From: CAYLJJ01 sp964384025
GTDB lineage: Bacteria; Myxococcota_A; Bradymonadia; UBA7976; UBA1532
Direction of reading: 5' to 3'
Assembly: GCA_964384025.1 (NCBI GenBank)
Contig: CAYLJJ010000055.1
Location: forward strand, 1 to 44,403
DNA length: 44,403 nt
In this document: piece by piece, positions 24,454-33,120 of the stretch
Position numbering within the stretch: the first letter of the stretch is position 1
How the letters are laid out: each line of letters begins with the position of its first letter
Notes under the pieces: generated by a model
Told to the model about the DNA's origin: nothing
The model's input: only the letters and a program-made list of their open reading frames with translations
The model's database searches: none
Position numbers and translations under genes: made by a program

Positions 24454-26180
24454 CGAGGCTCCAAACGCAGACGTAATCCTACTTTGATGTTTCCGGTGTC
24501 TGGACGTCGCCTGAGACGCTTCCCCCGCAGCGCTTTTCGGCCACAGCGAGCCAAGGCTGGATCCCCTATAGTGCTCAGCTCGCCAAAAAAACCCTCCTCA
24601 TCGATGACAAAGTGAAACTGAGCGTTGCTGCCTACCAAGCCCACACCTTTGATACAGCTGTTGAGGCGTTCAGGGAATCCCCGTAAAGCTCTGCGTAGCT
24701 CCCGCTTACTGAGAGCACCTTCAAGTTGAGGTTCACTCAGAACAATACGCACCGCCTGAGGTTGAGGAGGTATCGGTTTGGAAGCCTCGACTTTAAGAGG
24801 CGGAGCCGCAGGGATCTGCTTAGGGGGCTCTGGCTCTAGAGGCTTAGGCTCTGGAGGCTTAGGCTCTGGAGGCTTGGGTTTAGGGAGCTTGGGCTTAGAA
24901 GATCTGTGCTTCTTAGAACGGCGGATCTTGGATTTAAGAGAAGCAGATTTGAGAAGTTTTGGTTTGGGCGAAGGTAAGAAGTCGGGCTTGAGCACAGCAT
25001 CTGGTCTAAATATGGTGTCTGTTTTGAACCCAAGATCTACGAGAAGCTGAGTTTTGGTCCCAACATCTACAGAGGGCTGAGCTTTGCTCCTCAGGAGAAG
25101 CTCTTGGCTGCCCTGAGCTTGGCTCTGCTCTAGCCTGTTTGGATTCACCGATACTCCAAGATCTCGTGTTGGGGCTGAGGACTTAAAGAAGCCCCCCAGA
25201 GAGCCGCCCAGGCCCAGAGCTAAGGCCAGCAATACAGCGACAGAGAAGAGCCTGAGTGGAGCTGAGCTTCGGAGGGGTTTATCCTCCTTGGTGGGCATCT
25301 CCTCAAAGCTCGCCTTGAGCGCTTGGATAAAGCTCTGAACATCGGGGTGGCGCTCTTCAGGGCGACGACTCATTCCCTTTGCGATCTCTCGTCCCAGGTT
25401 TACAGGCAGCCTCTGGCTTCCAGGCTGCTCCTCAAAAGCCTCAGGGGGCTGGGTGATCTGTGAAGTGATCAGCTGAAGGGCGTTGAGTCGAGGATAGGGC
25501 CTAGCCCCTGAGAACAGCTCGTAGGCGATCACCGCCAGGGCATAGAGATCGGTACGACCATCTAAGGGCTGTGCTAGGGCCTGCTCCGGGGCCATATAGC
25601 CAGGGGTCCCGATGATCTGCCCATCAATAGTCAAGCGACTCTCTGTATCTTGGAGGCTTTGAGCGATCCCAAAATCCAGGACGGTGAGGTGTTCTCCTGA
25701 GCGTCGCTCCTCTACCATCACATTCTCGGGTTTGAGATCTCGATGAACGATCCCTTGGCCATGAGCTGCCTGGAGAGCGTCTGCGATCTGCTCTAAGAAG
25801 TTGAGGACCCGTTTGGGCTCCAGAGCTTCTCCCATAAGGGTGCTGAGATCACACCCCTGGATGAGACGCATCACCACATAGGGGCGACCATCCTCGCTGA
25901 CGCCCAGATCATAGGTGTCGATGATATGAGGATTGCCCACTCTCGCAGCGGCCCGCGCCTCTCGCTTAAGCCGCTTCATCGCGGCTTCATCTTGAGCCAG
26001 TTGAGGGGCCAACAGCTTGATGGCTACCTCTCGTCCAAGCTCGATATGGATCGCTCTAAAGACCTGCCCCATTCCTCCACCGCCCAGCTTCTCAGCGAGA
26101 CGATATGGGGTTCCAGAGAGCCGCTCACCTTCTCGGGCCAGGATCATCGGTGCTGTTTCCCTCAGATCTTGTACATTCAT
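24450..26180 (-). CDS. Transmembrane Ser/Thr protein kinase with AgmX/TonB-like C-terminus
   Basis: A 576-residue eukaryotic-type kinase. Kinase motifs: Gly loop LGGGGMGQVF, VAIK lysine, catalytic HRDLKPEN, DFG (VLDFGIAQ), and GTPGYMAPEQ. All catalytic residues are intact. One membrane segment follows (residues ~310-330, LFSVAVLLALALGLGGSLGG), then a basic and Pro-rich spacer with PKPPEP-type repeats, likely spanning the periplasm. The end is an AgmX/PglI-type domain: RALRGFPERLNSCIKG and FHFVIDEEGFFGEL, with Cys residues as in TonB-like tails. It is the first gene of a two-gene operon with the coupled lipoprotein. A similar tail occurs alone at 43973-44403. Confidence 0.9.
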   Translation of the reverse strand: MNVQDLRETAPMILAREGERLSGTPYRLAEKLGGGGMGQVFRAIHIELGREVAIKLLAPQLAQDEAAMKRLKREARAAARVGNPHIIDTYDLGVSEDGRPYVVMRLIQGCDLSTLMGEALEPKRVLNFLEQIADALQAAHGQGIVHRDLKPENVMVEERRSGEHLTVLDFGIAQSLQDTESRLTIDGQIIGTPGYMAPEQALAQPLDGRTDLYALAVIAYELFSGARPYPRLNALQLITSQITQPPEAFEEQPGSQRLPVNLGREIAKGMSRRPEERHPDVQSFIQALKASFEEMPTKEDKPLRSSAPLRLFSVAVLLALALGLGGSLGGFFKSSAPTRDLGVSVNPNRLEQSQAQGSQELLLRSKAQPSVDVGTKTQLLVDLGFKTDTIFRPDAVLKPDFLPSPKPKLLKSASLKSKIRRSKKHRSSKPKLPKPKPPEPKPPEPKPLEPEPPKQIPAAPPLKVEASKPIPPQPQAVRIVLSEPQLEGALSKRELRRALRGFPERLNSCIKGVGLVGSNAQFHFVIDEEGFFGELSTIGDPALARCGRKALRGKRLRRRPDTGNIKVGLRLRLEPR

Positions 26181-26440
26181 TTTAAAACCTCAACCCCGCA
26201 GAGCATGACTCTCATTTCGGGACCCCCAAACAGAGAATAGCAAATATCTACCGTGGTTTTATAACCCGATAGATGCCGCAAAGGGCTCTTTGATGTTCTC
26301 TTCATCTTATTCTAAGAATTGGATTTTTCCGGGTTTCCTTGTCATCCCAAAAGAGCTGCATCCAATTGCAACCCACCCCGAAAAAAAAGGATCACCCGTA
26401 AGATCTCCACACCGCTCCGTCTTGAAGAGCAAGGAGAACA

Positions 26441-29400
26441 ATGATGTTCAAGATCCAAACTGTGTTGCTGTCGCTCCTCTATTGTGCTCTCAACTTGGGC
26501 TGTAATTTGGAGGAGAGAGATGAGGCTCCTGAGTCTTCAAAGAGACTTAGGGTAGATGCAGGGCCAACTGGAGAGGGAAGTGATGGAGAGAGGCATGGAG
26601 TAGATGCAGGCTCTGCTGGCGAAGGTGCTGGAGGAAGCGCCGGTGTCGGCGGTGGCTCCTGGGGTGGTGAGGGAGGCAGCGGAGGTGAAGCCTGGGGAGC
26701 CGCAGATGCAGGCGCTTGGAATGCTGAGGGGGGCAGCGGGGGTGGAGCCTGGGGAGTCGCAGATGCAGGCGCTTGGAATGGTGCGGGGGGTATTCTTGGC
26801 GAAGACAACGGAGATGGAGAGAGCTCTGGAACTGGTGGTGAAGCGGGTGGAACTGAAGAGGGATCTGCCCAACCCTGGCAGCGCAGAGATGGCGATCAGC
26901 GTTTCGCCAGCGTTGAGCTGGGTGGAGGAGAGCAGCTTCTGCTCAACAGTATGCGGATCACCGCTCAAATCGAGAGCCTGAGGGCGCGCACTTTAGTAGA
27001 TCATATTTTCTACAACCCTCATCCTCAGAACCTAGAGGGTACCTTCCGCTATCCCCTACCTCCAGGAGCTTCGATCTCTTACTACGCCATGTTCACAGGT
27101 GCTGATGAGCGTGAACCTGAGTTTTTTGGAGATGGGGAGGCGCTGAGCGCGCTGTCCGCTGAAGAGCAAGCCGCTTTGGAGGCTAAGGATTGGGTGGAGG
27201 GGGCAGATCCTCAACAATGGGGTGAGCTTCGCGTAGGTCGCATTGTCCCCGCTGTGCGAGCGCGGCAAGTCTATGAGGAGGTGACTCGTCGTCGCGTTGA
27301 TCCTGCGCTGCTGGAGTCGGTGGCCCCCAACACCTTCGAGGCCCGTGTCTTTCCCATCCCCGCGCATGGGTATAATCGGATCCTCGTCGCCTATGAGGAG
27401 ACCCTACCTCGCCTTGAAGATCGACGGCACTACAGCTTCGCGATCCCCGCCGGTGAGGCTGCTGCTCTGGAGTTTAAGCTGCTGGTCTCTGGCGAGCATG
27501 AGTCCCTGGGAGATCTGGAGGTACAGGAGATCAGCCCTGGCCTCTACGGCAATCAGTTTGCGGGACACTGGGAGGAGGGACGCTTCGCTTTTGGCTTCCC
27601 TGTCGAGGATGAGCTTGAGGTCATCATAGGCGCAGATCCTGATAGAGGGCGCTATTTTTATGGGCGTCTCCAAGCCCCCCTGGAGCTTGATTCCTCCAGC
27701 CAAGCTCGACCTCGGGCGATCTTTATGTTGGACACCTCTCTCTCATCAGAACCGGATCGCTTTAATATCGATTTGGCGCTTTTGATATCGATCCTCAGCC
27801 TTAACGAGGGGATCGAAGAGTTCGCAGTGTTGAGCTTCGATGTAGGCGCACGTTGGCTTACGGAGGGTTATGTCTCCAACAACCCTGAGCAGCGTGAAGC
27901 TCTTATGGAGCGCTTGTCTGGGGTCCTCTTAGAGGGAGCAACTGATATGGGCGCCGCCTTGGACGCGCTCCAGGATCCCCGACTTCAGGGGGGACTCGTG
28001 GATCTCTTCCTGCTCACTGATGGGGGCCTCAGTTGGGGAGAGCTGTCGGTAGGTGAGTTGGCCGCGCGCTTGGAGAGCAGCACCCTGAACGCGCGCTTCT
28101 TCGCTTATCGTACTGGTCTGGGTGCTGAGAATCTGGCCCTCTTTGCTGCTCTGACCCAGAATGGAGCAACATTCAACTGTCTCTCAGAGGAGAGCGTACC
28201 TACTTGTGCTCAAGCACACACTCGACCTGGGATCTACCTCCAAAGTGTCGAGATCCTCGGCGTTGGTGAGCAGCCCGCCCAAGTTGAGGAGTTGGTGATT
28301 GCAGGAGGTCAATCCACTCTCTTTCCCGGCGCTGAGCTGATCTTGGCGGGCCGCCTCCTTCAATCTGGAGAGGCGGAGATCCGTATCCGTGGACTGCGAG
28401 GCCTGGAGCAGCTTGAGTATCGCTGGCCTGTCCTCCTAGAGGGTGAGGGAGAGTTGGCGCCCCGCGCCTGGGCCGAAATTCTGGTCGCTCAACTCCTGGA
28501 GAGCCGAGATGAGAGCCTAGAGGGGCTGGCGGTGGCCCTGGCGCAGCGTTATCAAATCATCGGTCGCTCCACCTCCCTGCTGGTCCTAGAGAGTGATGAA
28601 GAGTACGAGATCTATGATCTAGAGCAACGCCACGCAGAGCTTGAAAACTTACCTCTCACTCAGCTGCTTCGAGAGGCTCTGGAGCTGATGGGGGAGCGCC
28701 TCAGCGGCTGGGCTGCGGTGCTGGATCTCTTAGAGCGCTATGCCGATCTCAATCAGCTCAGTGAGACCCTCATTGATGGCTTCATTGCTCAAGCCGGGGA
28801 GGGGGCGCTCTCCCTGCCTGAGTCTCAACTGACGATCCCCCTCCTCTCTCGAGATGAGGTTCCACATCAGTATTTAGAGGCGATGAGCCATGAACCTGGA
28901 GTCTTAGGGCTCTATCAAGAGGAGGCTGATCGCCGCGCCGCTGAGGGGGAGATTGGCGCTGCGCTGCGGGCGCTTTCCAGCTTGGTTGAGAACGATCCCG
29001 CTGATCCTGAGGCTCTGCGTATGGTGGGCTACCGTCTGAGAAGTTGGGGCGCGTCAGAGGCCGCCGCTGCGCTCTTTATGGAGGTTTTACGTCGTCGCCC
29101 CTACGAGCCTCAATCCTATCGGGATCTGGCTCAATCTCTCAGCGCGACGCGGCCTGCTCTAGCAGCCCTGCTCTATGAAGCGATCCTGGCTGGGCGCTGG
29201 GATGCTCGCTTTCATCAGCTCAAAGTGGTTGCTCGAGAGGAGTATAGCCTCCTCATCCGTGAGTGGGTTCGCCGCGCCCCTGAGGAGTCTCTTACGCTCT
29301 GGCTCCTCAGCCGCGAAGAAGCCCTCGGTCTTTTGGAGTCAGAGGCTGAGCTGCGGGTAACCATGACCTGGAACACCGACAACACAGATATCGATCTCTG

Positions 29401-29710
29401 GGTCACAGATCCCAGCGGAGAGAAGTGCTTCTATGCTCACCCGGAGAATATCCAAGGGGGTCAGCTCCTGGATGATCTGACCCAGGGTTTTGGACCGGAG
29501 CGCTTTGAGGATCAGGAAGCTGATCCTGGGGAGTATCTGGTACAGGCCCACTACTACGGCAACAATGGCAATCGCCTGAGCGCTGAGACTCAGGTGCATG
29601 TGATGATCATCCGTTATGCAGGGACAGAGCGTGAGGAGGTGACGCTCCATGATGTTACCCTGGAGCGTCCTGGAGATGTCGCCAATATCGCTCGGGTTCG
29701 TTTCCCCTGA
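26441..29710 (+). CDS. VIT/VWA lipoprotein with C-terminal DUF2135 domain
   Basis: A 1089-residue surface or periplasmic lipoprotein. AAGGAG lies 4 bases before ATG 26441 and 7 before a second ATG. The signal ends at LNLGC. A Gly-rich low-complexity spacer with a duplicated 19-residue unit follows. Then a VIT domain (LRARTLVDHIFYNPHPQ, then RQVYEEVTRR), a VWA domain with intact MIDAS (DTSLS at ~residue 430, Thr in GATDMG, Asp in LLTDGG), a helical region with TPR-like repeats (EIGAALRALSSLVENDPADP), and a DUF2135/YfaP-like beta domain (WNTDNTDIDLWVTDPSGEKC). The combination resembles inter-alpha-trypsin-inhibitor-like bacterial proteins that bind partners through the metal site. It stands alone between divergent and convergent genes. 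Confidence 0.87.
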   Translation: MMFKIQTVLLSLLYCALNLGCNLEERDEAPESSKRLRVDAGPTGEGSDGERHGVDAGSAGEGAGGSAGVGGGSWGGEGGSGGEAWGAADAGAWNAEGGSGGGAWGVADAGAWNGAGGILGEDNGDGESSGTGGEAGGTEEGSAQPWQRRDGDQRFASVELGGGEQLLLNSMRITAQIESLRARTLVDHIFYNPHPQNLEGTFRYPLPPGASISYYAMFTGADEREPEFFGDGEALSALSAEEQAALEAKDWVEGADPQQWGELRVGRIVPAVRARQVYEEVTRRRVDPALLESVAPNTFEARVFPIPAHGYNRILVAYEETLPRLEDRRHYSFAIPAGEAAALEFKLLVSGEHESLGDLEVQEISPGLYGNQFAGHWEEGRFAFGFPVEDELEVIIGADPDRGRYFYGRLQAPLELDSSSQARPRAIFMLDTSLSSEPDRFNIDLALLISILSLNEGIEEFAVLSFDVGARWLTEGYVSNNPEQREALMERLSGVLLEGATDMGAALDALQDPRLQGGLVDLFLLTDGGLSWGELSVGELAARLESSTLNARFFAYRTGLGAENLALFAALTQNGATFNCLSEESVPTCAQAHTRPGIYLQSVEILGVGEQPAQVEELVIAGGQSTLFPGAELILAGRLLQSGEAEIRIRGLRGLEQLEYRWPVLLEGEGELAPRAWAEILVAQLLESRDESLEGLAVALAQRYQIIGRSTSLLVLESDEEYEIYDLEQRHAELENLPLTQLLREALELMGERLSGWAAVLDLLERYADLNQLSETLIDGFIAQAGEGALSLPESQLTIPLLSRDEVPHQYLEAMSHEPGVLGLYQEEADRRAAEGEIGAALRALSSLVENDPADPEALRMVGYRLRSWGASEAAAALFMEVLRRRPYEPQSYRDLAQSLSATRPALAALLYEAILAGRWDARFHQLKVVAREEYSLLIREWVRRAPEESLTLWLLSREEALGLLESEAELRVTMTWNTDNTDIDLWVTDPSGEKCFYAHPENIQGGQLLDDLTQGFGPERFEDQEADPGEYLVQAHYYGNNGNRLSAETQVHVMIIRYAGTEREEVTLHDVTLERPGDVANIARVRFP
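26671..26784 (+). repeat. 57-base tandem duplication in Gly-rich spacer
   Basis: Bases 26671-26727 and 26728-26784 are two near-identical copies that encode a 19-residue unit with the shared piece ADAGAW. They lie in the linker between the lipid anchor and the VIT domain, and probably change the reach of the protein. Confidence 0.8.
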
Positions 29711-29713
29711 AGC

Positions 29714-31957
29714 TCAGTACTTAAAGCGCCCGATCATCTGATTGAGTTGATGAGAGACCACATTGAGGGAGGCTGAAGCGAGATTGGATTGCTCAGCCAT
29801 CTGAGAGGTGCTCTTAGCGCCCTCCGCGAGAGAGAAGATGTTGGTGGCGATCTCCTGACTGGTTTGAGCGGTCTGGCTGACAGAGCTGGCGATCTGCATG
29901 GTCGTCGCGCTCTGCTCCTCTACTGAGGCCCCCACCGCTACCTGAAGCTCCTTGATCTCATCAAAGAAGGTAGTCAGCTCTTCAATGGCGACCACAGAGC
30001 GCCTGCTCTGCAGCTTTACCTGTTCTAGACGATCGGCGATACGTAGAGTGGCTGTTGAGGTCTCGTTGGCCAACTGCTTTACCTCACTGGCAACGACGGC
30101 GAAGCCCTGCCCCGCTTCTCCCGCTCGAGCAGCCTCGATGGTGGCGTTAAGCGCCAAGAGATTGGTCTGCGCTGCGACTTTGTCGATCACCTCAACGACC
30201 GCGCTGATCTCACTCGCTTGTTGGTCCATAGTAGAGACGATCTCCACAGCATTCTTCATCGCCGTGTTGGCCTGCTCAGCCAGCTCACTGGCTCGTGAAG
30301 CGTTGGAGGCGATCTCTGTGATGCTGGCGTTTAGCTCCTCTGCGGCGCCAGAAAGGGCCTGAGTTGTATGAGCGATCTCCTCTCCAGCGGTCGCTATGAT
30401 AGAGGCCTCTTCTGCTGAAATTTCGGCGCGCTCGGTCAGCTCCGTTGATCCGGCTGAGATCTCCTGAGCTGCTCCTGAGACAACCCCGCCGGTCTCAGCC
30501 ACCTCCTGGATAAGCTCTTGGATCTTCTCTGCGAAGGTGTTGAACGCCTCGGCCAACTCACCCAACTCATCCTGGTTCAGGATCTCTAGACGCTGGGTTA
30601 GATCCCCCTCCCCCTCTGCGATGTCCTGGAGCAGCACGGTGGTCCCCTCGATGGGTCGAACCAAGGCCCGAGCGATGCCCAGAGAGAGCAGGCCGATCAG
30701 AAAGGCGGTTGAGAGGATAAGCGCCAAGGAGATGAAGAGAAGCTGGCTCTGCTGCTTCTCTGCATTTTTCTCAAGGGTTTTGACAGAGGCCATAGCCTCC
30801 GCCTCATCGATCTCCACCAACAACACCCAATCGCGCTCAGCGATCTTGAGAGGAGTCCAGGCACTATAAACTGGGTTGCCGTTATAATCCTGGACGACAC
30901 GCAGGCCTGAACGACCCGCCAAACCCTCTTTGACCGCTTCGGTATCAACCCGGCCTGTCTCTGGCTTACGAAAGGAACTCAAGACGCTGTGATCCTGAGG
31001 ATCGAGGTAGGAGTCGGAGCGCATAAGGTGATCTGCACCCACCAGATAGCTCTCTCCTGTCTCCCCTAAGCCGCTCCTCTCACCCATCACTCCGTTGACC
31101 TGATCGAGAGGGAGCTGAATGATCAGCGCCGCGATCGCTTGCTTTGATTCTCCTCGAATAGGAGCACCTACGAAAGCTGCTGGAGCTTCATAGGAGGGTG
31201 TGTAGAGTTTGTAGTCCGAGAAAAACAGCTTCTTTCCCGTCTTGAGTGCCCTCCAGGTCTCCCCCAAGCCGCTCTGGGCGTAGGGTCCGCTCTTAAGAGA
31301 GGTCGCAAAGTCCAACTCCTTATACACACTGTAGATGACCTCTCCGCTCTCCCAATCAACCACAAAGATATCATAGTAACCCAGGTGCCCTGCCGTCTCA
31401 CTAAAGAGAGCATGGAGCTCTTGATGAACCTCATCGTAGGGCTGTTCTCCTGCTTTCATCAGTCTCTGTTTCTGGCCGAGAGGGTGTGGGTTGGAGCTGA
31501 TATAGGCATGCTGTAAACCCGCCGCCCTGGGGCTGATGGTGAGGAGTCGATCGACAGGCGCAGATCTCCCCGTCTCTTTTTGAAATTTGGCTCCAAACGC
31601 AGCTTCGTAGAAACCACGCAGCTCCTGAGCTTTGCCCTCGGGGTAGCCCTCATAGCCTGCTCTTAAGCGGGGCAGAAGCTTCTTCACGCTTGACATCTCT
31701 GAGAACAGGTGCAGCGTCTGGAAGCTTTCTTCGAAGTAGTCTTGAAGCGCCTTTTGCTTGTTGGCCCTGATCGCCTCTAGCTTGGCCTCTACTTCCAGCT
31801 CCAAGTGCTCACGGGCCTGCTGATCAGTTTCCTTCAAGGTGGTCCCGCTGAGGTAAAAACTGACCCCTCCATAGAGCAGGAGCGGCAGCAATCCAAACCC
31901 TAGGCAGGCCACCAAAAGTTTCCCCTTTATTGTCCAATTGCGCATATTCGTCTCCAT
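29714..31957 (-). CDS. Methyl-accepting chemotaxis protein with dCache-like sensor
   Basis: A 747-residue chemoreceptor. The first membrane helix is at residues ~12-32 (LLVACLGFGLLPLLLYGGV). A large periplasmic region of ~370 residues follows with dCache-type features (GYYDIFVVDWESGEVIYSV, YLVGADHLMRSD, VYSAWTPL). Then come a second membrane helix (LLFISLALILSTAFLIGLLS), HAMP, and a long MCP signalling domain whose hairpin tip reads IDKVAAQTNLLALNATIEAA. No CheA, CheW or CheR genes are adjacent, so it signals to a pathway encoded elsewhere. Its stop is only three bases from the convergent VWA gene. No C-terminal CheR-binding pentapeptide is seen; the protein ends GRFKY. Confidence 0.92.
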   Translation of the reverse strand: METNMRNWTIKGKLLVACLGFGLLPLLLYGGVSFYLSGTTLKETDQQAREHLELEVEAKLEAIRANKQKALQDYFEESFQTLHLFSEMSSVKKLLPRLRAGYEGYPEGKAQELRGFYEAAFGAKFQKETGRSAPVDRLLTISPRAAGLQHAYISSNPHPLGQKQRLMKAGEQPYDEVHQELHALFSETAGHLGYYDIFVVDWESGEVIYSVYKELDFATSLKSGPYAQSGLGETWRALKTGKKLFFSDYKLYTPSYEAPAAFVGAPIRGESKQAIAALIIQLPLDQVNGVMGERSGLGETGESYLVGADHLMRSDSYLDPQDHSVLSSFRKPETGRVDTEAVKEGLAGRSGLRVVQDYNGNPVYSAWTPLKIAERDWVLLVEIDEAEAMASVKTLEKNAEKQQSQLLFISLALILSTAFLIGLLSLGIARALVRPIEGTTVLLQDIAEGEGDLTQRLEILNQDELGELAEAFNTFAEKIQELIQEVAETGGVVSGAAQEISAGSTELTERAEISAEEASIIATAGEEIAHTTQALSGAAEELNASITEIASNASRASELAEQANTAMKNAVEIVSTMDQQASEISAVVEVIDKVAAQTNLLALNATIEAARAGEAGQGFAVVASEVKQLANETSTATLRIADRLEQVKLQSRRSVVAIEELTTFFDEIKELQVAVGASVEEQSATTMQIASSVSQTAQTSQEIATNIFSLAEGAKSTSQMAEQSNLASASLNVVSHQLNQMIGRFKY

Positions 31958-32142
31958 GCTTTCATATCCTCTCGACCCGAAGAACTTTGAGCTGAATCAG
32001 AAAACGAAGAAAAGGCAAAAAACTATCATAATGCTCTGCTTTTAACCTGCAGCTGGAAAGAGGATGCTTGTGCTGTGTCTTATATGACCCACCGCTCTGA
32101 AGAAACGGAAGAGAGCACTCCTGCGCGACCGAGCCGTGATCT

Positions 32143-33120
32143 TTATGGATCTGTATCCCGTGGGTTCAGAGCAGCTACCGCCTCCAAAGCATGCTGTCTG
32201 CGGGCTTCCCAGCTCCCGCTGAGAATCAGATAGGGCAGTTGATATCGCTCCAATAAGGCGCGGCTGCGTTCAAAGAAGCTGCGTCGCTCATCTGGAAGAT
32301 AGCGCACAGGATCAGCGATCCAGGGTACGTCTATATCGAGGAGTAGGTAGAGGTGATGAGCGCGGTTGAGAGCCTCATCCAAGATCCAGGCTGGACAACT
32401 TCCATAGAGCTGCTCGCTCCAGGTCACCGTGCTGAGGAGATCAGTATCGCAGAAGAGGAGCGGACCAGCTTGAGGCCAAAGTGCCTCCTCCAAGGCACGT
32501 TGACCCTGGGCGATCAGCAGGATATCCGCCTCAGAGAGCGCTCCTCCCTGAGCTTCTAGATGGATCCGCGCATACTCTGGTACCCAGATCGTCTTCCATT
32601 CTCTTGCGAGCTGCGCGGTGAGGCTGCTTTTGCCGGTTGACTCTGGCCCAAAGATACAGACGCTGCGACGGTAGTGGCTCTGAACAGGCTCTGGCAGCTG
32701 TGCCCAATGAGCCCAGGGATCGGCCCGTATAGCGGTCCCGCTTAGATCAAAGAGTGTTCTCTCTAAAGGGACAAACTTTGCACCCAGAACTTCAGCGAGG
32801 CGCTGCCCATACTCTTCAGAGGCGAAGAGCAAATCAGGAACCCAAGGGAGAAGCTCTAAGAGGCTCTCCTGCCAGATCCGCCAAAAATCGGGGTGCTCTT
32901 CCGGTTTTTGAGGAAGGCTTTTGTGGAGATGTAACACCTGAAGCTGCGGTCTCAGTTCTTGAACCCAACGGTGCCGTAAAGCTCCTGGGATCGGCTCACC
33001 CTCCATCGTACCCACCACCACCGCCAACTCATCCGCCCAGGCACGAGCAAAGTCGATGAGGTAGAGGTGCCCCGCGTGTAGAGGCATAAACTTGCCCAAA
33101 ACCATCCCTCGCTTCATCAA
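32143..33120 (-). CDS. nadR: NadR-like NMN adenylyltransferase / ribosylnicotinamide kinase
   Basis: A 325-residue bifunctional NAD-salvage enzyme. The N-terminal nucleotidyltransferase has GKFMPLHAGHLYLI (HxGH). The C-terminal P-loop kinase has IFGPESTGKSSLTAQLA and VPEYAR, the arrangement of NadR. The helix-turn-helix repressor domain of enterobacterial NadR is absent, as in many other bacteria. The start codon overlaps the stop of the NRPS-like gene upstream (ATGA), so it is the last gene of that operon. It may raise NAD(P)H supply for the neighbouring reductase domain, or the linkage may be incidental. Confidence 0.88.
   Translation of the reverse strand: MMKRGMVLGKFMPLHAGHLYLIDFARAWADELAVVVGTMEGEPIPGALRHRWVQELRPQLQVLHLHKSLPQKPEEHPDFWRIWQESLLELLPWVPDLLFASEEYGQRLAEVLGAKFVPLERTLFDLSGTAIRADPWAHWAQLPEPVQSHYRRSVCIFGPESTGKSSLTAQLAREWKTIWVPEYARIHLEAQGGALSEADILLIAQGQRALEEALWPQAGPLLFCDTDLLSTVTWSEQLYGSCPAWILDEALNRAHHLYLLLDIDVPWIADPVRYLPDERRSFFERSRALLERYQLPYLILSGSWEARRQHALEAVAALNPRDTDP

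Noticed and set aside
26479..26968. Minus-strand Pro/Ala-rich frames opposite the VWA lipoprotein
   Set aside because: Shadows of the Gly-rich repeat region of the plus-strand gene.
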